Of a stretch of 64,000 nt of DNA, positions 16,556 to 23,926 are shown piece by piece; the stretch's first letter is position 1; each line of letters starts with the position of its first letter. The stretch comes from Tersicoccus mangrovi. GTDB lineage: Bacteria > Actinomycetota > Actinomycetes > Actinomycetales > Micrococcaceae. The translations under genes were made by a program, and so were the position numbers. Under the pieces are notes generated by a model that was not told where the DNA came from, did not search any database, and saw only the letters and a program-made list of their open reading frames with translations. The stretch covers positions 186,001 to 250,000 of the forward strand of contig NZ_JBAJMW010000006.1 of assembly GCF_036881825.1 (NCBI RefSeq), read 5' to 3'.

Positions 16556-16891
16556 ATGCGCGCCCTGATCATCCCCGCCGACGGGTCCGCCCGGTTCGAG
16601 GACATCGACGCGGAGCTGGAGACTCTCCAGCGACTCGTCGACGGCCACATCGAGGCCGTGCCGGCACGGTTCGGCGCCAACATGTATCTCAACGAGGAGG
16701 GCAAGCTCGCGGGGTTGCCGCTGAACCTGGCCGCCACCAGCGCGGTCGACGAGCGTGTCTCTGCCTCCGACGTCATCGTCGGTCCGGCCGTGATCCTCGG
16801 TGGTGTCGACGAGATGGGCGGCGACACCGGGCTGGACGACGAGCAGGCCGCTCAGTTCACCCGCCTGCTGGGTCTGCGCGGTGCCGCGTGA
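16556..16891 (+). CDS. DUF3846 domain protein
   Basis: 111 residues. The start MRALIIPADGSARFEDID, a middle LVDGHIEAV block and MYLNEEGK are typical of DUF3846, a small family frequent in actinophages and plasmids, often beside ArdA-like proteins. Function unknown. Its stop overlaps a tiny downstream reading frame (GTGA), beginning a chain of overlapping small genes. Confidence 0.75.
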   Translation: MRALIIPADGSARFEDIDAELETLQRLVDGHIEAVPARFGANMYLNEEGKLAGLPLNLAATSAVDERVSASDVIVGPAVILGGVDEMGGDTGLDDEQAAQFTRLLGLRGAA

Positions 16892-16962
16892 GCGCGCAGG
16901 TGACGCTGCGGGCGACGGCGGAGAAGGCGGCACGAATCCGGTACCGAGTGGACGTCCGATGA
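16888..16962 (+). CDS. 24-residue microprotein in an overlapping chain
   Basis: GTG 16888 overlaps the stop of the DUF3846 gene and its own TGA overlaps ATG 16959 of the next gene. The product (MSAQVTLRATAEKAARIRYR...) is very basic. The double four-base overlap is the evidence that it is translated. It may serve mainly to couple its neighbours. Confidence 0.45.
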   Translation: MSAQVTLRATAEKAARIRYRVDVR

Positions 16963-17156
16963 GCACGCCCCTGCCGCTGGCCGAGTTCATCCGCCGCTAC
17001 GAGGAGATCGCCGGGGCTGGCGCCGAGCCGCTGCCCGAGCACCTGTGGGCTCACATCCAGACGGTCACCGTCCGCGAGGCGGCCGAGGCCGACTCACGTG
17101 ACGCCGCCGCGCGGCTCTCCGTCCAGCGGGCTGAGGACGCCCTCGCACGGACGTGA
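16959..17156 (+). CDS. Small hypothetical protein
   Basis: 65 residues, helical and acidic in the second half (AAEADSRDAAARLSVQRAED). ATG 16959 overlaps the microprotein stop. Its own stop overlaps GTG 17153. No recognised domain. Confidence 0.5.
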   Translation: MSTPLPLAEFIRRYEEIAGAGAEPLPEHLWAHIQTVTVREAAEADSRDAAARLSVQRAEDALART

Positions 17157-17221
17157 AGGCGACCGCCAGCTTCCGATACCTGGCCGGGCTCACGGACACG
17201 TACGAGCCGCCGGCGGGGTGA
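17153..17221 (+). CDS. 22-residue microprotein in an overlapping chain
   Basis: GTG 17153 overlaps the previous stop. The product begins MKATASFRYLAGLTDTYEPP. It ends 16 bases before the next motif A copy. Only the overlap architecture supports translation. Confidence 0.35.
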   Translation: MKATASFRYLAGLTDTYEPPAG

Positions 17222-17236
17222 GCGAGGCCGCGGGTG

Positions 17237-17247
17237 CCGCACACATG
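17237..17247 (+). promoter_or_regulatory. Start-site motif A, abutting
   Basis: Exact CCGCACACATG with in-frame ATG 17254 (ATG-GGG-CCC-ATG). Confidence 0.75.
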
Positions 17248-17706
17248 GGGCCCATGAGCGCAGAACCCCTCCTGTACGTCAAGGACTTTCACCTCGGCTT
17301 CACCGAGCACGACCTCGTCATCACCCGCTACCAGCGTCCCGTCGGCTGGGGCGAGCACCGTCGCGAGGCGCGCTTCGAGGAGGTCTCTCGCATCGACCGC
17401 GGTCAGGCGAACCTGCTGACGGCCACGATCGGTCGGGCTGTCCGCAAGGGCAATCACCCGCTGGCCGCCATCAAGGAGGCCAAGCGCACCCACGAGCCGA
17501 TCTCGATCACCCAGGACTCCGGGATCCTGCTCACCCTCCTGGTCCTGGCCGCGCGCGACCGCACCCCGCAGTCCATCGTCGACCTCGCCTCCCAGCTCGA
17601 GGACCTGAGCATCGAGGAGACGTACTACTGGTTCGCGAAGTACGAGCGGCACGGCTCCCGGGCGATCGACGCGCTGCGGGCCCTGTTCGGGGCGGAAGCC
17701 CGATGA
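17245..17706 (+). CDS. Hypothetical phage-like protein
   Basis: 150-153 residues depending on which of the two in-frame ATGs is used. The C-terminal part (LSIEETYYWFAKYERHGSRAIDALRALF) resembles DUF7680-type small phage proteins, a tentative match. No Shine-Dalgarno sequence is present. The stop overlaps the next ATG (ATGA), so the pair is probably coupled. Confidence 0.6.
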   Translation: MGPMSAEPLLYVKDFHLGFTEHDLVITRYQRPVGWGEHRREARFEEVSRIDRGQANLLTATIGRAVRKGNHPLAAIKEAKRTHEPISITQDSGILLTLLVLAARDRTPQSIVDLASQLEDLSIEETYYWFAKYERHGSRAIDALRALFGAEAR

Positions 17707-18569
17707 GCACGACGATCCGCAACGGGTACCGTCTCGCCCAGGGTGCCGACCCGTTCGCCATTATCCCCATCGTGCGGGAGGCCCTCGACCCGATCCGGGA
17801 CCAGCTCGACGCCACCATGTTCGCCGAACTGGTGATCACCACGATCGACGATGCTGACCTGCGCGGGGAGGACCGACACGTTCGCCCCTTGGTGGACACC
17901 TTCACCGAATGGAGGAAGGCGCAGAAGGGCCTCGACCATCTCGACCGTGAGCGCGACCCCAACTCGGTCGGGCTCTCCTTCGGCCGCGACCCGGCCACCG
18001 GGCGCATCCACGCGCTGCTGTCCTCGGACCAGCGCGAGTACACCGAGCCCTTCGAAGCGCTGCCCGGCGTGGAGCCCTACCCGTACTGGAACGACACGGA
18101 TCGACCCGACGACGTCACCCGGGCCGAATGGGGTCAGCGGCGCGAGGCCTGGGACCGGGTGCTGCCCGGCATCGGCGTGCCGGCCGATACGATGCTCACC
18201 TTCAGGCTTCGGCCCGAGATCGACGGGGGCCTGTTCAGTGCGATCTCTCTCCGAGGCGGGGAGGAGTCGCTGATCCTGCGGTCTGTCCCGACCCGGCGCC
18301 AGCGCGCCCGGCGCATCGCCCGGAACGCCTACACCGAGCACCGGATCAAGGCGGCCCCTGAGCCCAACGACCCGTTCAGGATCGTCTTCGAGGCGATGCG
18401 CGAGACCAACCGGTGGGAATCGGCAGCCCTGGCGATCGAACCGCGACTGGCCGAGCCCACCGTCGACCTGTTCGCCGACGGCGCGGGTGAGCACCAGCTG
18501 ACTGGCCTGCGCGAGGAGCTCGCCGCGCGGTTCGCCCGCGAGGACACGGAGCCCGTCGCCGGGGACTGA
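17703..18569 (+). CDS. Hypothetical protein, paralogue of the 13.2-14.0 kb gene
   Basis: 288 residues. It shares the PYWN...RP...EWGQRREAWDRVLPG block (about 120-150) and a basic RQRARRIARNA segment with the gene at 13222-13983. Both genes directly follow a motif-driven gene and start with a short overlap. Duplication on the replicon is likely. Function unknown. Confidence 0.65.
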   Translation: MSTTIRNGYRLAQGADPFAIIPIVREALDPIRDQLDATMFAELVITTIDDADLRGEDRHVRPLVDTFTEWRKAQKGLDHLDRERDPNSVGLSFGRDPATGRIHALLSSDQREYTEPFEALPGVEPYPYWNDTDRPDDVTRAEWGQRREAWDRVLPGIGVPADTMLTFRLRPEIDGGLFSAISLRGGEESLILRSVPTRRQRARRIARNAYTEHRIKAAPEPNDPFRIVFEAMRETNRWESAALAIEPRLAEPTVDLFADGAGEHQLTGLREELAARFAREDTEPVAGD

Positions 18570-18582
18570 CCGGCGCGGCGGC

Positions 18583-18594
18583 CTACGCATGTCC
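18583..18594 (+). promoter_or_regulatory. Start-site motif C (CTACGCATGTCC)
   Basis: First of four exact 12-mers. The ATG inside (18589) opens the next gene, with a second in-frame ATG at 18601. Confidence 0.6.
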
Positions 18595-18864
18595 ACGGGC
18601 ATGACCCCACAACACCGCCACCGGTTCCTCGCGCGCCACGGCACCGTCCTCATCGAGCTCGCCTACCGCACCCCGCGACGATCCCGCCGCCAGCGCCTGC
18701 GCCGCGCGCTCACCGGGCGCACCGACCCGCACCCCGCGGCCGTAGTGGACGCCGACGCGTTCGACCGTGCCGTCGGCCTGCTCGCCGCCGGAGACCTGCC
18801 CGCCGCAGCCGGCGCCTTCGATGCCCTCGGCTACCACGTCGACGCGTGGCCCGCCGCGGCCTGA
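18589..18864 (+). CDS. Small basic hypothetical protein
   Basis: 91 residues, with an Arg-rich region at 28-45 (RTPRRSRRQRLRRAL) and an Ala-rich C-terminal half. The start is the ATG within motif C or ATG 18601. No Shine-Dalgarno sequence. No known domain. It begins a four-gene run ending in a membrane protein gene. Confidence 0.55.
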   Translation: MSTGMTPQHRHRFLARHGTVLIELAYRTPRRSRRQRLRRALTGRTDPHPAAVVDADAFDRAVGLLAAGDLPAAAGAFDALGYHVDAWPAAA

Positions 18865-18870
18865 GTCGAT

Positions 18871-18882
18871 CTACGCATGTCC
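18871..18882 (+). promoter_or_regulatory. Start-site motif C, leader type
   Basis: Exact CTACGCATGTCC, 40 bases before GTG 18923 of the P-loop ATPase gene, which has an ACAGGAGC Shine-Dalgarno sequence. Confidence 0.6.
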
Positions 18883-18922
18883 AGCGAACAGACACACCCG
18901 TCACCGACAGGAGCACACCCGC

Positions 18923-19636
18923 GTGAGCGCACCGCCGACCACCCCGACACCCGGGACGATCATGGGCACCGACCGGGCCGGGGCACCGGTGAGCCTCGGT
19001 CGTGACCAACACCTGCTGATCACCGGCGCCGCCGGCAGTGGCAAAAGCCACCTCGCCGCCACCATCGTGGCCGCCCACCTGGACGCCGACGCGCACGTCT
19101 ACGTCGCCGGCACGCAGCGGACCCTGGCCGACTACGCCCCGTTCGCGTACCGGCTCGCCGGCATCGCCACCACCGCCTGGGACGCGCACACCCTCATCCA
19201 GTGCGTCCGCACCCTCACCGACAACCGCCTCGAAGGCGGGGCCAACACCGACGACCCGGTGCTGCTGGTCATCGACGACGCGCATGTCCTGCTCGCTTCG
19301 GACCCGACCACCACCCCGGCGCAGCTCGTCGACCTCGACCGGCTCCGCACCGCCCTGACCGGCCTGCTCACCGCAGCCCGCGGGGTGGCCGTCCAGGTCG
19401 TGATCGCCACCCAGAGCCCGTCCCGCCAGCTCGGGCTGCCGCCTGCGGCCACCTTCGACGCCCGGGTCAGCCTCGGCCCCACCACCGGGCTGGCCCGGGT
19501 CGCCCTGTTCGGTGCCGGGGGAGCGCCGGCGGTCGCCGGCCGCCACGACGCCGTCATCCAGATCGGCGACCAGGAGCCGCACCGGATCGACCTCGCCCAC
19601 GCCCAGACCCACCTGCCCGAGTCGAAGGCCAGCTGA
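18923..19636 (+). CDS. P-loop ATPase, FtsK/conjugative coupling-protein-like
   Basis: 237 residues. Walker A is GAAGSGKSH (about 35-43), Walker B is VLLVIDDAH (about 115), and QVVIATQSPS is a sensor-like block as in FtsK/HerA and type IV coupling ATPases. The protein is much shorter than FtsK or a full coupling protein and has no membrane segments of its own. Two small genes and a membrane protein gene follow closely and could supply an anchor. A role in DNA movement or partition is an inference from fold only. Confidence 0.65.
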   Translation: MSAPPTTPTPGTIMGTDRAGAPVSLGRDQHLLITGAAGSGKSHLAATIVAAHLDADAHVYVAGTQRTLADYAPFAYRLAGIATTAWDAHTLIQCVRTLTDNRLEGGANTDDPVLLVIDDAHVLLASDPTTTPAQLVDLDRLRTALTGLLTAARGVAVQVVIATQSPSRQLGLPPAATFDARVSLGPTTGLARVALFGAGGAPAVAGRHDAVIQIGDQEPHRIDLAHAQTHLPESKAS

Positions 19637-19641
19637 GGCGC

Positions 19642-19890
19642 ATGCCCGCCCTCACTGCACCGGTCCTCGCGCCGCCACGCGCCCCACGGGAGGACCGGCG
19701 CCGCCCCCTGGCCGCCGGCCTGTTCCGGTTCCTGGGCGAGCACCGGCTCACCGTCACCTCCGGGATCCCCGGCTGCGGCTGCAGGCAGACCTGGCCCGGG
19801 CCCCTGTACGCCGCCGAGCTCGCTCACCGCCAGCACCTGGCGGACCTGATCACCGACCTGCTGTACCCGCCGACAGGAGTCTTCCCGTGA
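19642..19890 (+). CDS. Small hypothetical protein
   Basis: 82 residues, beginning MPALTAPVLAPPRAPRE. A GCGCRQTW block could bind metal. It lies five bases after the ATPase gene, and its stop overlaps the GTG of the membrane protein gene. The first 20 residues are rich in Pro and Arg. Start not well supported by a Shine-Dalgarno sequence. Confidence 0.5.
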   Translation: MPALTAPVLAPPRAPREDRRRPLAAGLFRFLGEHRLTVTSGIPGCGCRQTWPGPLYAAELAHRQHLADLITDLLYPPTGVFP

Positions 19891-20342
19891 GCACCACCGA
19901 CACCCCGACCGCCACGACCACCGTGAACGTGCCGCTGATCCGCATGCTCGCCGGCGCGAGTCTGGGGCTCCTGTTGGCCGCGGCCGCCCTCATCCGCCTC
20001 TTCGTGGTGATCGACCCGGACCCCGACCAGCTGACCGCACTGACCCTGGCCGGCTCGAGCGCGCAGATCGAGGCCTGGACGGTGGTGATGCTCTCCGCCG
20101 TCGTCGGGCTGATCGTGGCCGGGCAGGTCATCGGCACGGTCACGGTCCGGTCCCTGATCGGCTTCCGCCACCCGGTCGAACCGATCCTCGGCGTGGCCGC
20201 CCTGGTGCTCAGCATCGCCGCCCTCGTCTCTGCGCACCCGGCCATGTTCGGGGTGCCGGGCCTGGCCCTGGCGATCATCGCGCGCGGCGTCATCGAGCAC
20301 TACCGCCCGGCCGCCGTGGAGATCGCCACCGACCCGTCCTAG
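19887..20342 (+). CDS. Membrane protein with four predicted spans
   Basis: 151 residues with hydrophobic segments near 19-42, 62-85, 98-118 and 119-135. GTG 19887 has ACAGGAGT upstream and overlaps the previous stop. It ends the ATPase-containing run. A perfect inverted repeat follows 12 bases after the stop. Function unknown; it could anchor the ATPase at the membrane. Confidence 0.6.
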   Translation: MSTTDTPTATTTVNVPLIRMLAGASLGLLLAAAALIRLFVVIDPDPDQLTALTLAGSSAQIEAWTVVMLSAVVGLIVAGQVIGTVTVRSLIGFRHPVEPILGVAALVLSIAALVSAHPAMFGVPGLALAIIARGVIEHYRPAAVEIATDPS

Positions 20343-20353
20343 ACGAGGCGGCT

Positions 20354-20389
20354 GCTGCATTTGTATCGCCTGACTGATACAAATGCAGC
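20354..20389. repeat. Perfect 14-base inverted repeat with 8-base asymmetric spacer
   Basis: GCTGCATTTGTATC (20354-20367) and GATACAAATGCAGC (20376-20389) flank GCCTGACT. The arms are AT-rich compared with the surroundings, and there is no U tract. The geometry (13-14-base arms, 8-base directional spacer) is that of loxP-type tyrosine recombinase sites. It could also be an operator. Confidence 0.7.
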
Positions 20390-20415
20390 GGTGCCGTGCG
20401 GGGAGACTGCCGGTG

Positions 20416-20426
20416 CCGCACACATG
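20416..20426 (+). promoter_or_regulatory. Start-site motif A, abutting
   Basis: Exact CCGCACACATG with in-frame ATG 20433 (ATG-GGG-ACC-ATG), 27 bases after the inverted repeat. Confidence 0.75.
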
Positions 20427-20747
20427 GGGACCATGAGCACCCCCGTCATCGAGCCCATCGCCGTCCCGGCCGACGTGCAGGCCCCCGCCTCGTTCACCGA
20501 GCTGGTCCGCACTGCCCTGACCGGCCAGTCCGAGGACCTGCGCCCCGACCTGAACGACCGATGCGACCAGTGCGGTCCCGCCTCCGCGGCCGCGGCCGTC
20601 TTCGGCTACGCGTCCGGGGAGCTGATGCTCTGCGCCCACCACACCCGCCAGCACCTGCCGGCGATCCTGGCCTCCCGGATGCTGTCATGGTGGATCGACC
20701 CCGAGGCCCTCTGGCACCTCGACCTCGAGGAGCCCGCGGCTACGTGA
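20424..20747 (+). CDS. DUF7455-like small zinc-binding protein
   Basis: 104-107 residues. CDQCG (about 45) and LCAHH (about 68) form a C-x2-C...C-x-H-H pattern like the small actinobacterial DUF7455 family. A role as a regulator or protein adaptor is possible but unproven. It uses the motif start with no Shine-Dalgarno sequence. It is convergent with the RES toxin gene, and the two overlap by eight bases at their 3' ends. Confidence 0.65.
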   Translation: MGTMSTPVIEPIAVPADVQAPASFTELVRTALTGQSEDLRPDLNDRCDQCGPASAAAAVFGYASGELMLCAHHTRQHLPAILASRMLSWWIDPEALWHLDLEEPAAT

Positions 20748-21369
20748 TCTTTCGGTAGCTGGAACTGTGGCCCGGCCCGTCGACGACCTGCAGACCAGAT
20801 TCGGTGCAGGCGGTCGGTCCGTCGATCATGCTGATGGAGGTGATCGATGGGTCTGCTCCGGCGGGGCCGTACAGTGCCCACGCGTTCGGCTCCCCGAGGG
20901 TGAACCGCGTCGGATACCGGACGCCGTCCAACTTCGCCCTGTCCTCGAAGGCGTGCGCCCAGGTCTGGGTCAGGTCGTAGTCCGTGGTGGTCAGCAGTTC
21001 TCGGATCACGTCGAAGCGCTCAGCGGTGCGCGAGCCGAGGTCGGCGTAGTTCTTCCCTTCGGGCAGTGTGATCTCGGAGACGACGAATCGCTCCGCCAGC
21101 TCCCTCTTGATCTTCCGGCGTCCGCGAAGAGAGGGCCCGACGTACTCGCGCGTCGCGGTTTCGACGTCGTCCGCCGAGTAGAGGGTGCCGAGCGGTTCGG
21201 CAAGGTCGAACCGGCCGTCCCCGCTGCTTGAGTACCACCCGGGCCCAAAGTCGGCCGAGTGGGCGCGATGCCCGCTGTCGAGGGCGCAGGTCACTGACGG
21301 GAAGGCACTGAAGTCGAGGCTGGGATCCGGCTCGTCCTGGAAGGACTGATCACGGGTCACCTCCGCCAC
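20740..21369 (-). CDS. RES-domain toxin (MbcT/ParT-like)
   Basis: 209 residues with a RES-domain core: GWYSSSGDGRFD and LGTLYSADDVETATREYV give the Arg, Tyr and Glu positions of the family. RES toxins such as MbcT degrade NAD+ by phosphorolysis or hydrolysis, and others ADP-ribosylate targets. The GTG start at 21369 overlaps the antitoxin gene by 13 bases, the usual antitoxin-first order. If it consumes NAD+, the NadV/Prs salvage genes on the same replicon are a notable counterpart. Domain assignment is good; the exact reaction is inferred. Confidence 0.75.
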   Translation of the reverse strand: MAEVTRDQSFQDEPDPSLDFSAFPSVTCALDSGHRAHSADFGPGWYSSSGDGRFDLAEPLGTLYSADDVETATREYVGPSLRGRRKIKRELAERFVVSEITLPEGKNYADLGSRTAERFDVIRELLTTTDYDLTQTWAHAFEDRAKLDGVRYPTRFTLGEPNAWALYGPAGADPSITSISMIDGPTACTESGLQVVDGPGHSSSYRKIT

Positions 21370-22274
21370 GGTGCACCGGCCTGCCGGGCGAGGCGGATCA
21401 CATCGTCCGAGCGGCCAGTGCGCAACACCTCGGCAGGAGTCAAGCCGTCAAGATCGTCGCCAGCGGCGTTTAGCCATGCAGCGGCTTGCCACGGCCCGTA
21501 CTCTTTCTCCTCCGGCAGAAGCTCGAGCACTTCTCGGAGCCGCGGAATCCCATCTCCGTGCTCGTCGAACTGGAAGGACGGGTACAGCCGGTGGTTGTCC
21601 GAGGTCTTCAGGCAGAGCAGGTCCCCGCGCTTGACTCGCTGGTCGATCGCCTGCCGGCTGAGATCGAAGCGCTTCCTGAGCCCAGCGGTGTCGTAGAACG
21701 GGCCGACCTCCTCGTCGAACGGTCCAGCGGTGGGAATCGCTGCGATCATCCGGTCTGCCAGCGCCTCGATGGATCCGGCATGACCGATCATGGGTCCGAG
21801 GTTGAGGTTGGCGAACCGAGATTGGAGCGCTGAGATGAGGCCAGCAGTCGCGAACCTGGACACGTCCATGCCGTTCAGCACGATGCTGGCCACGGCGCTA
21901 CTGGCCGCAGCGGCGGCTGTCGATGTCATTCCGTAGTAGCGGAACAGGGCCAGCTCCTGGGGCAAGGTGAGCCGTTCCTCGTCTGGGTCAACTGCGGGTG
22001 CGCGCACTACCGTCGACGTATCGAACGGCACGTGCAGGCTGTCCTGGTCTTCGCCTGCGTCTGCACCCCCGAGCGGGATGAAGGTTTCCCGAGTCCCGAA
22101 GGCGCCGATCTTGACCGCGATCCAAAATGGGCTGCCCGTCGATTCGTCGACGTACACCTCACTGATCTCGCCGATGCGGTCACCACTCTGGTCGACGACC
22201 ATGATGTCGTCGCCCGGAGGCAGCCCGACGTAACGCGGAATCTCGGCGCCGTCGACCAGGCCTGCGTCAGCCAT
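21357..22274 (-). CDS. PRC-barrel/Xre-MbcA fusion antitoxin
   Basis: 305 residues. Residues about 20-115 match an actinobacterial PRC-barrel domain (SGDRIGEISEVYVDESTG, FGTRETFIPL, then ELALFRYYG, where free-standing PRC proteins end). The C-terminal half looks like an Xre/MbcA-type antitoxin, with an HTH (LRKRFDLSRQAIDQRVKRG) and a DUF2384-like end (WLNAAGDDLDGLTPAEVLRTG) that covers RES toxins. The Shine-Dalgarno sequence GGAGGT supports the start. The PRC domain on an antitoxin is unusual and may target it to a membrane or partner protein. Confidence 0.75.
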   Translation of the reverse strand: MADAGLVDGAEIPRYVGLPPGDDIMVVDQSGDRIGEISEVYVDESTGSPFWIAVKIGAFGTRETFIPLGGADAGEDQDSLHVPFDTSTVVRAPAVDPDEERLTLPQELALFRYYGMTSTAAAAASSAVASIVLNGMDVSRFATAGLISALQSRFANLNLGPMIGHAGSIEALADRMIAAIPTAGPFDEEVGPFYDTAGLRKRFDLSRQAIDQRVKRGDLLCLKTSDNHRLYPSFQFDEHGDGIPRLREVLELLPEEKEYGPWQAAAWLNAAGDDLDGLTPAEVLRTGRSDDVIRLARQAGAPWRR

Positions 22275-22338
22275 CGTGTGTACCTCCTCGGATGTGGGGT
22301 GATGCCACCTTACCCGGCGTCAACAGGGTCAACAAGAC

Positions 22339-23001
22339 TCAGTCCCGTGGGGGCAGGGTCTTGACGTCGGCGTACCGGGAGCGGGCGCGGCCGACGGCGA
22401 CCTGGGCGTCGATCGGGGTCTCGGCGCCGTACTGGCGCAGGTACCGGTAGAGGGTGGCCCGGGACCAGCCGACCGCCTTGGCGACCCGCTCCCCGGTCTT
22501 GCCGTCGGCCAGCATCTGGCGGGCGAGCTCGACCTTGTCCTGGACGGTGTCGGGGTCCACCGGCTTCTGCCCGAACCGCACGCCGCGCTCCTTGGCGGCC
22601 ATGATGCCGGCGCGGACCCGCTCGTTGGTCAGCTCCCGCTCGTACTCGGCGAGGGTGGCGAACAGGCCCAGCTGCAGTCGGCCGGCCGGGGTGGAGGGGT
22701 CGATGTTGTCGACCAGGGACCTCAGTCCGATCTTGCGTTCGGTGAGCAGGGCGACCGTGTTGAGGATGTCGAGCATGGATCGGCCCAGCCGGTCGATGCG
22801 GTAGACGACGATCTCATCGCCCTCGCGGGCGTACTTGAGCAGCTCGGACATCGCCGGCCGTTCGCGCGCCGACTTCGCCCCGGTGATCTGGTCGAACCAG
22901 ATCCGCTCCTCGGCCACACCGTAGGAGGTGAGGGCGTCGAACTGCAGCCGGCCGTGCTGGTCGGTGGTGGAGACACGTGCGTAACCCAGGAGCATTCCCA
23001 T
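22339..23001 (-). CDS. Serine recombinase, resolvase/invertase family
   Basis: 220 residues. The catalytic serine lies in GYARVSTTDQ near the N-terminus, followed by the usual VYRIDRLGRS block and the E-helix (LATLAEYERELTNERVRAG). A C-terminal HTH (VAKAVGWSRATLYRYLRQYG) completes a Tn3/Gin-type resolvase. Such enzymes resolve plasmid dimers or invert segments. It lies next to a toxin-antitoxin pair, a common stability or cargo arrangement. No transposase gene is visible nearby, so it may act as a plasmid resolvase. Confidence 0.85.
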   Translation of the reverse strand: MGMLLGYARVSTTDQHGRLQFDALTSYGVAEERIWFDQITGAKSARERPAMSELLKYAREGDEIVVYRIDRLGRSMLDILNTVALLTERKIGLRSLVDNIDPSTPAGRLQLGLFATLAEYERELTNERVRAGIMAAKERGVRFGQKPVDPDTVQDKVELARQMLADGKTGERVAKAVGWSRATLYRYLRQYGAETPIDAQVAVGRARSRYADVKTLPPRD

Positions 23002-23040
23002 GGCCCGGACTGTAGCGGTCGCCTGTGTCAGTTCTCCTTG

Positions 23041-23151
23041 TAGAGCCGTGAGATCCGCCCATGAGACCGGGTCGGTGAGACAACCAGGGGGTCGTGGAGG
23101 GGCCCGCGAGCCCGGATTCGGGGTGGCGCGCCAAGGTAGTGTCCGTGAGAC
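23041..23151. other. Candidate resolvase site with repeated TGAGAY
   Basis: TGAGAT at 23049 and TGAGAC at 23062, 23076 and 23146 lie just upstream of the resolvase gene, where res sites usually sit. The 13-14-base spacing of the first three is regular. The subsites are not clearly inverted, so this is tentative. Confidence 0.35.
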
Positions 23152-23184
23152 GGGCGGGCACCGCCCGACGCCGGGGGGGGGAGC

Positions 23185-23376
23185 ATGGGGATCGAGGCGA
23201 CGGCGACCCGGGGCGGGCGCTGGTGGTTCCTCAAGGTGGAGGGGCCGTTCGAGACCGCCACCCAGGTGCGACGGCTCAAGGACGCCCCGGCGATGGTCAA
23301 GGACTCGATCGTCACCCTCTACGAGCTGAACCCGTCCACGTTCACCGTCACGGTGCGGCAGGACGAGGGCTCCTGA
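23185..23376 (+). CDS. HicB-like small antitoxin domain protein
   Basis: 63 residues: MGIEATATRGGRWWFLKVEG, then TQVRRLKDAPAMVKDSI and a C-terminal FTVTVRQ strand. This matches the degenerate RNase H-like HicB fold used by antitoxins (strand, strand, helix). No HicA mRNase gene is adjacent. The G-rich run GGGGGGGGGAGC before the ATG acts as a Shine-Dalgarno sequence. An orphan or decayed pair is likely. Confidence 0.55.
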   Translation: MGIEATATRGGRWWFLKVEGPFETATQVRRLKDAPAMVKDSIVTLYELNPSTFTVTVRQDEGS

Positions 23377-23395
23377 CCGCCGCGCTGGGCGACGG

Positions 23396-23926
23396 CTAGT
23401 TCCGCGTCGGGGCGGTCCGCCGGCGGTTGCTCGGCATGGTCACGAGGCCGGCCCACGGGACGGGGACCGTGTCGGCCCGGATGTACAGCGGGTGGCCCGG
23501 CGCGCCGGCGGCGGTCAGCTTCAGCGCCTCCGCCCGGTCCCCGAGCAGGGCGTGCACCGCGGCGACTCGGTCGGGTCGGCCGTGGGCGCCCCAGGCGACG
23601 ATGACCCGGTCCGCGGCGGCCGCTGCTTGGGCCAGGTGCTCGTCGCAGTCAGGGCCGACCGGGTCGGCCGCGCGCCACAGGTCCGCGGGCTTCGTGGCGC
23701 GGTAGGCGTACAGGTTGGCCACGGTGAGGCTGCCGTGGCCCCAGGCGCGGGCGAAGCCGATGCACCGGCGGATCGTCGGGTCGTCCACCGTGTGGTCGGC
23801 GGTGGACGGGTTGAGCATGACGAACAGGACGGTGCTGCCTTCACCCCAGGTTCGGGTCAGCCGGTACCGGTAGACGCCGTCGGCGGAGAGGACCGCGTCC
23901 CGGTGCACCGCGTCGGCGATCGCCAT
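23396..23926 (-). CDS. DUF1643 protein
   Basis: 176 residues. LFVMLNPSTADHTVDDPTIR and ARAWGHGSLTVANLYAYRAT are hallmarks of DUF1643, a widespread family found in phages, plasmids and chromosomes and of unknown function. The ATG at 23926 has a clear Shine-Dalgarno sequence (CCAGGAGAGC). The upstream same-strand reading frame runs 86 bases into this gene, so the two are either coupled or the upstream frame's end is altered. Confidence 0.75.
   Translation of the reverse strand: MAIADAVHRDAVLSADGVYRYRLTRTWGEGSTVLFVMLNPSTADHTVDDPTIRRCIGFARAWGHGSLTVANLYAYRATKPADLWRAADPVGPDCDEHLAQAAAAADRVIVAWGAHGRPDRVAAVHALLGDRAEALKLTAAGAPGHPLYIRADTVPVPWAGLVTMPSNRRRTAPTRN

Noticed and set aside
20354..20389. Reading the perfect inverted repeat as a transcription terminator
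   Set aside because: The stem is AT-rich, has an eight-base asymmetric spacer and lacks a U tract, unlike the GC-rich terminators elsewhere in the window.
22339..23001. Transposon ends around the serine recombinase
   Set aside because: No transposase and no terminal inverted repeats were found within a few kilobases, so a plasmid resolvase fits better.
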